From Pleurostoma richardsiae (taxonomy: Eukaryota; Ascomycota; Sordariomycetes; Calosphaeriales; Pleurostomataceae): DNA of 64,000 nucleotides. Of the stretch, positions 10,495 to 19,896 are shown one piece after another (the first letter of the stretch is position 1; every line of letters begins with the position of its first letter). The translations under genes were made by a program, and so were the position numbers. Location of the stretch: positions 124,001-188,000 of the forward strand of contig JANBVO010000038.1 in NCBI GenBank assembly GCA_030052745.1, in the 5' to 3' direction. A model generated the notes under the pieces. That model had not been told where the DNA came from, did not search any database, and saw only the letters and a list, made by a program, of their open reading frames with translations.

Positions 10495-12517
10495 ATGCAT
10501 CTGAGTGGCTTTCTCTCCACATTGCTCCTCTCCGCTTCCGTCATACAAGGTGCCGTGGATACATCGCATTTCCAATGGCGACCTCCTGTGCGTCAGCGAA
10601 CTGTGCTGCCACCGATCGCGAGGAGACAGGCCGGTGTTGATTCACCGTTTCTCAATGCAAACAGCACAAGTGAGCTTCATGGTCCTTATGCACCTCGCAA
10701 AACTGATTATTTGCTCCAGAGTTTGTTGTAAACGGCACTGCCATCCCTGATGTCGACTTTGACATCGGCGAATCTTACGCAGGGCAGTTGCCCATTGGCG
10801 GTGACAGTGACGGGAAGCTGTACTTCTGGTTCTTCCCCTCGACCGCTGACAACGCGGACAAGGAGATCCTCCTGTGGCTCAATGGAGGCGTAAGTTCAGG
10901 CTGAAGTGGCATCATAGGGGCGATGCTGACGCTATATCACCACCTTCAGCCGGGCTGTTCATCGCTGGACGGCCTCCTGAAGGAGCACGGCCCGTTCATC
11001 TGGGGAACTGGCACATATGCTCCTATTCAGAACCCCTGGAGCTGGCACCACATCACCAACATTGTATATGTCGAGCAGCCGGTTGGAACTGGCTTTTCTC
11101 AGGGGACCGTGACTGCGACGAACGAGGACGATGTCGCAAAGCAGTTCATGGGATTCTGGAAGAACCTCGTTGACACCTTTGGCATGCAGGGTAAGGTGTA
11201 TATTACAGGAGAGTCATACGCGTAAGTTCTGCTCTAGCCTGTTGCTGAATCTGATGGCTAAGCGTCTTTCAGCGGGATGTACTGCCCGTACATCGCAAGC
11301 AACATGCTTGATGCCAATGACACCACCTATTTTGACGTTCAGGGAATGCTCATATACGATCCCGCGATTGAGGATGACGCTATTGACGAAGCCCCAATAC
11401 GCTATTTCGTAGATTACTGGGCAAACCTCTTCCCATTCAACGACACCACCAAGGCACAGCTCGCCAACGCTTCCGAGACCTGCGGCTACGACGCCTTCAC
11501 AGACCATTACTTGTCCTTTCCACCGCCCGGCCCGCAGCCCGTCGCCGCGAAGCTCCCGGGCATGGACGAGAATGGAACCGGCCTCCTTCCGGAGTGCGAG
11601 ATATTTAATTTCGTCATGGACGCCATCTTCGAGATCAATCCCGGCTGGAACGTCTACCAAGTGGCGCAGCTGCTGCCAGTCCCCGACGACGTGCTGGGTT
11701 TCCCCTATTCAAGCTTCTACACGGCGCCAGGGCGAGAGATCTACTTCAACCGGACAGACGTCAAGAAGGCCATCAACGCCCCCCTTGACGTGGACTGGCA
11801 GATTTGCTCCGCGCAGAGTGTCTTCGCCGGAAGTGGCGACACCTCGGACCCCTCCAGCTACGCGGCCATCCCGTACGTCATCGACCGCACGCGCAACGTG
11901 CAAATCGCGCATGGCAGCCTGGACTTCGTGCTGCTCGCCAACGCGACGCTGCTGGCCATCCAGAACATGACCTGGGGCGGCGCGCAGGGGTTCCAGTCCG
12001 TGCCGGCGTACCCGCTGTTCGTGCCGCACCACGACAACCCGTCCGTGGCGGGCATGAGCGGCCAGGGCGTGCTGGGGACGTGGCACGAGGAGAGGGGCCT
12101 CACCTGGGCGCTCATCGAGCTGACGGGCCACATGGTCCCGACGTGGCAGGCCGCCGTGGCGTTCCGCCAGATCGAGGTGTTGCTGGGGAGGGTGTCGGCG
12201 CTGAACAGCACGGTGCCGTTCCCCATGTACGCGAACTCGACCCAGCCGGACGAAGATGAACTCGGCGGCGGGACCGGGGCGCCGGTGCAATGGGACGGCA
12301 AGGGCGCCGCGGGGAGTGGGACGAGCTGCTCGACTGTAGCGAAGTCAAATACGACGAGCGCTCCGCTGTCGGCAGTTTCAAGTAAGTCTTTCATCATTTA
12401 AGTACCTTGGACTACAGATCTGTGCTGACTATGATCTCAGCTTCAATGGCATCGCCGAGGAAGTCTGTAGTGGTCGTTATGTCAATGGCAATATTGGCAG
12501 TCGTCGCATTGGCTTGA
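10495..12517 (+). CDS. Secreted serine carboxypeptidase (S10), GPI-like tail, 600 aa
   Basis: Extracellular or wall-attached peptidase removing C-terminal residues. Five exons: 10495-10669, 10720-10889, 10950-11221, 11273-12381 and 12441-12517 (1803 nt = 601 codons). A signal peptide (hydrophobic stretch about 5-18) begins the protein. S10 landmarks are in order: LLWLNGGPGCSS (split by intron 2), [14 protein letters not shown], the nucleophile Ser204 in GESYAG (split by intron 3), Asp423 in [10 protein letters not shown] and His492 in GHMVP. Many N-glycosylation sequons (NGT, NDT, NAT, NMT, NST) are present. The tiny last exon encodes a Ser/Thr-rich spacer leading to the hydrophobic end [16 protein letters not shown] with no residues after it, as in GPI-anchor signals. 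Without that splice the frame ends at 12401 and the tail is lost. Confidence 0.9.
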
Positions 12518-13032
12518 GCTCTTCTTCTTGAGATGCAATGCTTCATGTATTAATATCTACTACGAGGTGATTAGTCCTATATAACCGTCAATACGAGTTC
12601 TTGATACTTAGCTCGGTGTCCACTCGTGACCACGATCAAATCTATCAGTGACACCAAGCCCTGAGGATTTGTTTGCCTTGTGCGCTGTTACAAGTTGAAG
12701 CGACACCTTTGTTGACGCGACCGTACCTGTGGTGCATAAAAGCTCAAGTCTTTCATGAGCTTAAATCTCTTCTGGTAGAAGCTAGCGGCTTGTTCTGTTC
12801 AAGTGAGTCACTGTTGAGCCTCGAGTGACGAATTTGGTAACTGCGGCGTTGAGGCTCGTCTCTTGTTTACCTCTCGCACAACGACACAGAAAGAAGTTCG
12901 TCGGCGCCCTCCCTCCAATCTTCCTTCAACACCACAAAGTAACAACGCCCTCGTCTACCAATCGTGCCTCCCTAACCTTCGTCTCTTGACTGTCATCGCG
13001 TTCACAACGTTCAAAACCAACACCCGCCCATC
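12518..13032. other. Intergenic promoter region
   Basis: Untranslated 3' part of the carboxypeptidase and 5' part of the next gene. The last 130 bp before 13033 are CT-rich, as in many fungal 5' UTRs. No ORF of note. Confidence 0.4.
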
Positions 13033-13918
13033 ATGAAGCTGTCTACGATCGCAGGTATCCTTGGAGGTCTTGGTCGCTTGACCGCAGCCCAGGTGGGCGT
13101 GCATGCCTGTAAGAGCCTCCTGCGTCGTTATCTCATCTCAACGGTCTCTTGGGGGTGATTTTCGAGATCCAACACGTAGAACCGAGGAGAGAGTAACATA
13201 AACTGACTGCGTGCAGGCTACTGCTACGACAAGACTCTCACCACTGTCCCCGATTTCAACATCACCGAGTTTGCCTTCCACTGGGACCCTACTTCCCAGG
13301 AGGAGTACGTCATCTCCAACGTACTTGCGTTCCTACCTTGTCTTCTTTTCTTTTCATTGTGTCGACAGTGGTTCTAGTCGCTCCTTCTGCTCTACTCGAC
13401 TTCCTGCTTCCGTCCACTGACACCATCGCTCTTGCGCAGCCACTATTCATTCACCTGGCAATTCTGGTCCGGCGTCCCGTCTGCCCAATGCAGTCTCGTC
13501 TTGCCTGCTGCTACCAGCGATCCTGTCGGCTCGCTTGTCAGCCCGTCGAGCAACTGCGTCGTCCCGGACGAGCCTAACATCCAGGTCTGGTTCATGGTCA
13601 ACCAGACGTGGCCCGAGCAGGTCTACACGTTCACGCTGCGTTCGCATGTGCGTCACTCCCCTTTCCCTTGCCATATATCCAATAATACTTCCAATCATGT
13701 ATATCCCACTACTACGGAGTTTGGAATCTCTGAGTATAATAGCATGCTGACTGTGAGATAACATAAAGTATATCAACAACGCGCATATCTGCGCCGAGTG
13801 TACCCACTGGGGCCAGCACAACATCACCGCCGACCAGCTCACCCGCACCTGCAATGGCGGCCGCGTCTACAGCGGCCCTACATCTTTCAGTGTGGACGCT
13901 GCGTTCTGGCACGGTTAA
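13033..13918 (+). CDS. Small secreted cysteine-containing protein, 173 aa
   Basis: The product has no recognised family. Four exons: 13033-13108, 13217-13304, 13440-13647 and 13769-13918 (522 nt = 174 codons). The first 19 residues (MKLSTIAGILGGLGRLTAA) form a signal peptide. The mature part has seven Cys, several aromatic residues (FTWQFWSG, CTHWGQHN) and sequons NIT, NQT and NIT. No membrane segment is present after the signal peptide. Size, secretion and Cys content fit the broad class of fungal effector-like or apoplastic proteins, but function is inference only. The third exon start was fixed by frame (Gln-Glu-Asp-His-Tyr junction). Confidence 0.72.
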
Positions 13919-14289
13919 GCTGGAACCTCGAACTTTGGGACTGAGGACTGGGCTCTGGAGTTGATATGGACTGGAGGATGGACGGAGTTAACAGAATTTT
14001 GCTAAGGTGACTGATGACATATTCGGTAGGGTTGAGCACTTTCAGTTTCTTCTAGGCTCCACCAGTCAAGAAGGCTGTTGGAGAGCACAACGAAGCAACC
14101 TCAAACGGTTTCTCATCTTGAGGAGGGATGCCTGATCTCGCAGTGCCAACATCTTACCCATCTCCGTGACCACACAATGCTCCTCGTACGACTAATTCCA
14201 CCGCCAGAGTCCGCCACCATCCACTCCTCATCTCCGTTCATTCCCACAGAAGACACGGAAATAAACTTCTGCAAAGCTACTCGTCTTTT
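13919..14289. other. Convergent 3' intergenic gap
   Basis: The gap lies between two convergent small secreted-protein genes. Nothing else was recognised. Confidence 0.4.
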
Positions 14290-14661
14290 TCAATACCCTC
14301 CCATCTCAACGCACAGCCCACTACAGTCCGCGTCCCCTCCCTGGGAATCGCAGGTATCCCTCGGGTCGTCGACGCACACCTGACCCAGCGAACACGACAG
14401 CCCCAAGAGACCTCCGCAGGGGACGGGCGTGACACATGCGGGCTTATCCGTGGCCGGTGAGATGACGCAGACGTCACCCTCCGGGCAGAAGAGGCTGCAC
14501 TCGCCAGTGGAGGCGGATCCCTTGAACGGGGTGAGTGAGGTGGACTCGGCCTGGTGAGACGCGGCGGGGACCGTCGGCGGGAGGGAGGCAACCCCGGGCA
14601 GGGCTTTTACTTCGAGAGGGGAGAGATAGAGGCCAAGGAGGAGTGTTGCGAGAAGCTCCAT
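14290..14661 (-). CDS. Small secreted cysteine-rich protein, 123 aa, ten Cys
   Basis: Single-exon gene from the ATG at 14661. A signal peptide (MELLATLLLGLYLSPLEVKA) is followed by a Ser/Thr/Pro-rich linker and a C-terminal domain with ten Cys. The domain includes a CGGLLGLSC start, then GQVCVDDPRDTCD, GGDADC and SGLC, a spacing I recall from short uncharacterised fungal and bacterial secreted proteins. An even Cys count suggests five disulphides. The open frame continues upstream of the ATG to 14955, but that part lacks a signal peptide and reads as 5' UTR. No enzymatic motif is present; role unknown, with effector or antimicrobial-like function only a possibility. Confidence 0.72.
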   Translation of the reverse strand: MELLATLLLGLYLSPLEVKALPGVASLPPTVPAASHQAESTSLTPFKGSASTGECSLFCPEGDVCVISPATDKPACVTPVPCGGLLGLSCSLGQVCVDDPRDTCDSQGGDADCSGLCVEMGGY

Positions 14662-15629
14662 GACGGCTGGGTTGGGGAGATGTGATGGTAGTCGAAGAGG
14701 GAGGCCGGATCGAGGGCCGTGGCTTAGTGATATAGACTGGTTCTGTTTGTTATGGAGGATATGGAGATAATCACAAGCAGAGGGAGCATACTGAGGATGG
14801 TGGAAGATTGACAGAGCGAGAATCGTTTGCAAGCCACACCTTGGATTTCGAATTATGGCAAGACCTGCTGTCGAGTAGCAAGATGGAAACCTCCAGGTCC
14901 ACGGACATGTGAGGCCATTCGAGAAGGAACTAAGGTCCCGTCCTCCATTGTCCACGCAAGTGCCTGCCCCGACAGATTCTGTGATAATCGGGTACGCACC
15001 TGAGGTACTTCGGTGAAACTGTCGAGGATCTGAGGAGGAAGGCGCGATCGGTCACGTCGCCGCCCGTGAGGCACTCGTGCCTTCCTTCCAGACTCTCCGG
15101 ACACATCAGTATTATCGGTTGAACCATGGAATCAACACAAGTCCACAGCTTGACCCCAGAAATATGTTGCACGAGTTTGACATTTATAGAATCTCAATAT
15201 CCCTCGTCTTATTACTAGACCGCCACAACGGGTTGATTACAAGGTAACGATCCGACGCCGTAGCAGCACGGGTAGGCTCTGCTTCCACGTCGGACTATCG
15301 ACTCGTCAAAATGGTGCGATTGACATCCGCCAGGAGGCCTTCGGGACATCCGGCTTTATGGTTCCACGGCAGGAGGGTGCAGCACAGGCACGCTCGACGG
15401 GAATCAAGGACAGGACTTGAAGCGTGGAAGCCCCGATCTGGTGTGTCAGCCACATACGGTACCTCCCCTGAGTAGATACCAAGATGTCCCAGAACTCCCT
15501 CTGGAGTCCAACAATAAGGAACAACATATCGCCCAACGCCATGCGAGCCGTGGCGTCGAAATGGGAGACAACAGGCAAAAGAAATCACCGGTACTCATGA
15601 GGATCAAAGGTACGCACGCAACAAGGGTC
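14662..15629. other. Intergenic, no supportable gene
   Basis: Overlapping minus-strand open frames at 15295-15588 and 15306-15578 (about 90 codons each) carry no recognisable motif. No repeat or RNA structure was noticed apart from the tRNA that follows. Confidence 0.35.
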
Positions 15630-15634
15630 AAAAA
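15630..15634 (-). terminator. Pol III terminator of tRNA-Val
   Basis: A run of five T on the minus strand begins directly after the discriminator base of the tRNA, matching an RNA polymerase III termination signal. Confidence 0.75.
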
Positions 15635-15709
15635 TGATCTCGCCCGGGCTCGAACCGGGGCCCTTCAGTGTGTTAGACTGACGTGATAAACCAACTACAC
15701 TACAAGACC
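15635..15709 (-). tRNA. tRNA-Val (anticodon AAC)
   Basis: A 75-nt cloverleaf on the minus strand. The acceptor arms GGTCTTG and CGAGATC pair with two G-U pairs and end with discriminator A. The D-arm region reads GTGTAGTTGG, matching the A box. The anticodon stem CAGT/ACTG encloses loop CTAACAC, giving AAC. The T arm CCCGGTTCGAGCCCGGG matches the B box. CCA is not encoded, as usual in eukaryotes, and no intron is needed. Confidence 0.93.
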
Positions 15710-16090
15710 TGTTACTGTTGAATGAACTTTTTGTGCAGAGTTTTCGTTACGAGAAACTGGTTCGGAGTGCGGTGGACTGGTGGAGTGACGGATATGGGCG
15801 GTGTGGAGTGGGGAGTGTGCCCGGGATCGCTTCGGGGCGTTCGGCAAGCTATCCGGCCTCAATTCCAGCTGCCGGTACTCTATCCCTCCGCACTCGATGT
15901 CCAGCAGTGAGGCTATGCAACGGAAGGATGCTTCGGGGAGCGGGAACGGAAGATGGGATTGCCCCGTGCTACTACCTAGGCCAGCAGCGTAGTACTTATA
16001 GGCAGGCACAGGCACTGATTACACTCGGCGTCTCCTTAGATGCAAACGCAGAAGTATCACATCATATGAGGCGGTCTCCCTTTGAATGAG
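15710..16090. other. Intergenic gap between tRNA-Val and hydrolase
   Basis: Overlapping short plus-strand frames (15718-16089) have no domain. It probably holds the hydrolase promoter. Confidence 0.35.
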
Positions 16091-16933
16091 ATGGAGTTCA
16101 AGCCCACCAACGGTGTTGTCACCAGCGAGGAATGCGACCTCCACTACTGGTACCAGGGCAGTGGCCCCCTGATAACCTTCGTGCCCGGAGGCAACGGCCA
16201 CGGACGGCAGTACAACGCCATCATTGCGGCGCTCTCCGACCGATTTACGTGCTGCACCTTCGACCGGCGGCAGATGTCCGCCAGCAAAGTCAAGGGCACC
16301 AACAAGATCCTCAGCTTCCCGCAACAGGCGCGCGACATCCTCGCGGTGATCAAGGCATTGGGTTTTGATAAATCCATCCTCTTCTGCAGCAGCCTGGGCG
16401 GCATCATCGGGTTCCAGTTCGCTATCGACCACCCTGAAGCCGTCAATCACCTCATCTGCCACGAGACGCCGACAGTCTCACTGCTAGATGACGCGAGCAG
16501 CCTTATAGACTATGTGCTGGGGCTGCTCAACGGTTACCGGGAGACGGGAGACATTGTCGCGGCGTCCCAGGGCTTTGCCCTGTTGTTCAGGGGCATCTAC
16601 GGCGACGACCTGGAAGAGGGCGTGCCGCCCACAGCGGCGCCGGAGCCGTGGAATGCCGTCAACTTCTGGGACAACGAGGTTATCAGCTCGTTCTACGTGC
16701 CGGACTTCAGGAAGATCGTGGCGCGGAAGGTCTCGATCGGGGTGATGAACGGGGAGAGCAGTCGAGACGCCTTCTACGCAAGGGCCGTGTACGAGCAGGA
16801 GAAGGTCCTTGGATGCGTGAGGATGCTGGTGCCAGGGCACCACCAAAATTTCGAGGTGCAGGTAGACAAGTTTGTGCCCGCGCTGTTGCAGATGCTCGGC
16901 AAGCTTGAGGAGAGGAGACAGGCGGCAGCTTGA
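16091..16933 (+). CDS. Alpha/beta hydrolase, 280 aa
   Basis: Single-exon soluble hydrolase of the alpha/beta fold; substrate unknown. The ATG at 16091 is used; the frame is open from 16082. The early strand and oxyanion region read PLITFVPGGNGHGRQY, followed by CCTFDRRQMSAS. The nucleophile elbow is C99-S-S101-L-G103, with Ser101 as nucleophile and Cys where most relatives have Gly. The catalytic His is in PGHHQNFEV near the C-terminus and the acid is probably an Asp or Glu after the sixth strand (MNGESSRD). Length suits the family. No signal peptide is seen. Isolated gene; possible roles include ester or lactone hydrolysis. Confidence 0.85.
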   Translation: MEFKPTNGVVTSEECDLHYWYQGSGPLITFVPGGNGHGRQYNAIIAALSDRFTCCTFDRRQMSASKVKGTNKILSFPQQARDILAVIKALGFDKSILFCSSLGGIIGFQFAIDHPEAVNHLICHETPTVSLLDDASSLIDYVLGLLNGYRETGDIVAASQGFALLFRGIYGDDLEEGVPPTAAPEPWNAVNFWDNEVISSFYVPDFRKIVARKVSIGVMNGESSRDAFYARAVYEQEKVLGCVRMLVPGHHQNFEVQVDKFVPALLQMLGKLEERRQAAA

Positions 16934-17633
16934 TGACTATTGTACCAGTGTCTGCAGTGGAGACCGGAGAGGCCCGCCCGGTTGTGGTTCCGGTTGGCAC
17001 TATCAGGCCCATGCTTCCAGTATCCACAGCATTGGGTTACTAGCGGCCGATGAGCTTGGCGTGGTGGCCTCCTCAGGGGGTAGGTAAGGGGGTGATAGCC
17101 TCAGAGCTTCCGGATCCGTCTTCCCGCGGAGTTTTGCGAGCTTATTTATATTCTCGAAACTCAAGGCAATTCTTGAATCGTGAAAGCCGATGAGTACGTA
17201 TTCGTGTATCCGAAGTGATAATCATATCCCTCTCTCAAAAGTGTGACAAAAGACAGAGTGAAGAAAGGGAGTTAAGGCGCGCACAGCACCGAGGTCGGAT
17301 TACGTACAGTATCTCTCTAGTGAAGAGCCGGTGGTTCCTTATCGGCGGCCCCTTATCGCAGCTCCCCCTCGCAACCCCGCCGTCCCGCACGTCGGCGGAC
17401 ACCACCCTCAGCTCACCTCCTCGGTCACAACCCAGTGAGCAGTTCAACTTTAACTCAAATATCCCGCCAGCCCTCCTTTAGTTCTCAGCACCTGGAAAGC
17501 AGTCCATCCTTGATTATTCTGTCTTGTTTTTCCAAACTTCGCCGTTCCCGAGTCCCCTCCTCGCTTCTTCAGCTTCATCTGCTGCTCGCTGTTTGTTTAC
17601 TCCTCCACGAAGCACCTGTCGTCTTTGCCCGCC
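16934..17633. other. Intergenic and UPRT 5' region
   Basis: No gene recognised. The 250 bp before 17634 are CT-rich and probably hold the UPRT promoter and leader. Confidence 0.4.
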
Positions 17634-18476
17634 ATGTCCAGCATACCGCCAAACGTTCACGTCTCGAAGCACCCGTGCTTGCTGGCAAAGCTGAGCCAGC
17701 TGCGGTCCAAGAAGGCCAATGCCAAGGAGGTCAAGGCATTGATCCATGACATTTCTGTTATCGTGGGGTGCGAGGCACTCGCTACAGCCATCTCTGCCGT
17801 GCCTGGTCCGACGGTGAGTGAAAACCCGCATACACTGCTCCTCCAAACGCGATCAGCTACTGACCGTAGCATCAGGACGAGACTCCTTTGGGCTTTGAGT
17901 ACACAACGTCGCATGTCACACCAGATACTATCTCCCTGGTTCCGATCCTGCGATCCGGTCTGGGGATGGTCGAAGGTCCGTCGCTCCTGATTCACCCCTC
18001 CCCGTCCTCCTCTGTGTCTTGTCTTGCCTCGGGATCCCCTTTGTAAATTAACTTTAGACTGACTTTGCCCAGCCATCGAGACGCTCCTCCCAGACCCAGT
18101 CCCTGTCCACCATCTGGGTCTGTTCCGCGAGCCGACAACCCTGGAGCCGGTTGAGTACTACAACAACCTGCCCAACCACATCTCCGGATCAGCCGGTGCC
18201 AGTGCCTCCAGCCTGGCCATTATCCTAGACCCCGTTATTGCTACGGGCGGCACCTGCGCGGCTGCCATCCAGACCCTGCGGGAGTGGGGTGCCCAGCGCA
18301 TCATCGTTCTCTCCGTCATCGCCGCCCTTCCCGGTGTCACCCGCGCCGCCTCCGAGTGGCCCGAGGGCGTCGAGATCTGGGTCGCCGGGGTGGATGCGGA
18401 GCTCACGGACCGTGGCATGCTCAAGCCCGGCCTGGGAGACGTCGGCGACCGCCTGTTCTTGACCATCGGCAAATAG
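17634..18476 (+). CDS. FUR1: Uracil phosphoribosyltransferase, 227 aa
   Basis: Converts uracil and PRPP to UMP in pyrimidine salvage, cytosolic. Three exons: 17634-17813, 17876-17975 and 18073-18476 (684 nt = 228 codons). The first two junctions fall on codon-compatible phases; the second donor, GTCCGT, is non-ideal. UPRT landmarks are HPCLLAKLSQLR, VPILRSGLGMVE, FREPTTLEPVEYYNNLP and the PRPP loop DPVIATGGT at 146-154, ending with GDVGDRLFLTIGK. Length and C-terminus match fungal Fur1-type enzymes, so it looks intact. It sits directly upstream of an acidic open frame of unknown origin. Confidence 0.93.
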
Positions 18477-18521
18477 GAACTGCAGGTGTCACACGAGTCG
18501 CCCTTCCACAACGGGCACTAG

Positions 18522-19481
18522 GCGCTCCCGGCGTCTCGGCGGCTCGACCCCCACTACCTGGAGTCCCCAGGTCCTTCATCCTCGTCTACACCCTCTTCTT
18601 CTTTCCCTCGTCCGCGTCCGCCTTCCCCCCCGCCTCCTGCGCCTGTTCTTGCTCCCACGGATGATGTTCACCCTCAGCCTCCTCCTCTCTTTCTAAACCC
18701 TCCTCTAGCCCCTATTCCCCCTCCTGACCCGCCGGGCCACTTCGGTCGCATTCCCCTTGATGGCCAACAGGCCGACAACGGCGAGGCTTCCGACCGTGGC
18801 GACAACGATAATGACACCCACGAAAACAACCCGGACGATGGTTCGTCCGACAATAGCACCTCCAATGGCGACTCGGATGACGAAGAGTCGGATAGCAACG
18901 AGTCGGATGATGACCAGCAGTCGGATAACGACCACTGGGATGATGACGACTCGGATAACGACGATTCGGATAATAATGGATCGGATGACGGTAACGAGCC
19001 TCAACCAAATACGGCCCACCACGACGATATCGACCCAGACGATGACGGTGTGGAGACACTGTTCACCGACGACGACGACGACGACGACGAAGCAGAGATT
19101 CGCGACCCGGCCACCCGGCGCATTCTCGCCCAGGCCCGGCACCACCTAGCCCTCCAGGGCACGCACGGCCTGGTGCGCCTCGACGTTCTCGAACGGACCA
19201 TCAGGGCGGTGGAGCATCTGAATCTCCGCCTCGAAAACCTACATTTAGACAGATTGGATGTCAGAGACCAAACGTTCCAAGGCGTGCTAGACATGCGTAA
19301 TCTCACCGAGAGGATCCAACATGACCGCATATGGCTGGAGGGTCACGCGCGGTGGCTTGCCCTCCAGGAGAATGAGGCTCTCGACATGCAGGCCAGCGTT
19401 GTCAACGGCTGGGGCCTTGCGCTGCTGCTGCTGCTTCTGGAGTGGGTGGTTAAAGGGCTGTTCCTCTACCTGCGCCCCTAA
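18522..19481 (+). CDS. Acidic protein fragment with C-terminal membrane segment, start unknown
   Basis: A 319-codon stop-free frame begins just after an in-frame TAG at 18519 and ends at TAA 19479-19481. It has no ATG before the last third, so an upstream exon or another start is missing from the model. The reading is Pro-rich at first, then strongly acidic (Asp/Ser/Asn repeats such as SDDEESDSNES, nt about 18830-19100). A Leu/Arg-rich helix region (RLDVLERTIRAVEHLNL) follows, and then a single hydrophobic end segment WGLALLLLLLEWVVKGLF. This order suggests a tail-anchored or C-terminally membrane-bound protein. No family recognised. It starts 46 bp after the UPRT stop and converges on DNA ligase IV. 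Confidence 0.5.
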   Translation, partial: ALPASRRLDPHYLESPGPSSSSTPSSSFPRPRPPSPPPPAPVLAPTDDVHPQPPPLFLNPPLAPIPPPDPPGHFGRIPLDGQQADNGEASDRGDNDNDTHENNPDDGSSDNSTSNGDSDDEESDSNESDDDQQSDNDHWDDDDSDNDDSDNNGSDDGNEPQPNTAHHDDIDPDDDGVETLFTDDDDDDDEAEIRDPATRRILAQARHHLALQGTHGLVRLDVLERTIRAVEHLNLRLENLHLDRLDVRDQTFQGVLDMRNLTERIQHDRIWLEGHARWLALQENEALDMQASVVNGWGLALLLLLLEWVVKGLFLYLRP

Positions 19482-19896
19482 GGCTGTCTTCCATCTCGCC
19501 GAACTCTCTTCTCGTCTGGTCCGGTCCAGCCTGTTTTCCCCTCGATTTTGCTTCTGGTTCGTTCTGTCCTGGTCAGTCTGCTGGCGGCGGATCTCCGCTC
19601 GTCTCGTCTCCCCTCTGGGCCGGATGTGTCCCCGCGTTTCGTGGCCGGATTTCCTCCTTCCTCTTTTCCTTACATTGTCGGTATAGATGTACATATCTAC
19701 CACTTCATCGTCTCTGGGAATAATCGGCTCTGTGGATGAGGCTAGATTCATAGGATTACAGTGTGCAAGTACGTCTTGAGGGTAGCCTTTACAAAAAAGA
19801 ATCCTAGAATCTGCTGTACCGGTCGTTGCCCACTAGTGCCACAATGTCCATGTGCCCCCTCCCACTATTTCTTCAAAGCTGACATGCAAAACAAGA
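19482..19896. other. Convergent 3' intergenic gap
   Basis: 3' region between the acidic frame and ligase IV. No gene recognised. Confidence 0.4.

Noticed and set aside
11709-12397. Minus-strand and alternative-frame ORFs in the carboxypeptidase
   Set aside because: Shadows of the S10 coding exon, which carries the catalytic Asp and His.
15306-15578. 90-codon minus-strand frame beside tRNA-Val
   Set aside because: Some hydrophobic pattern, but no start context, domain or splice support.
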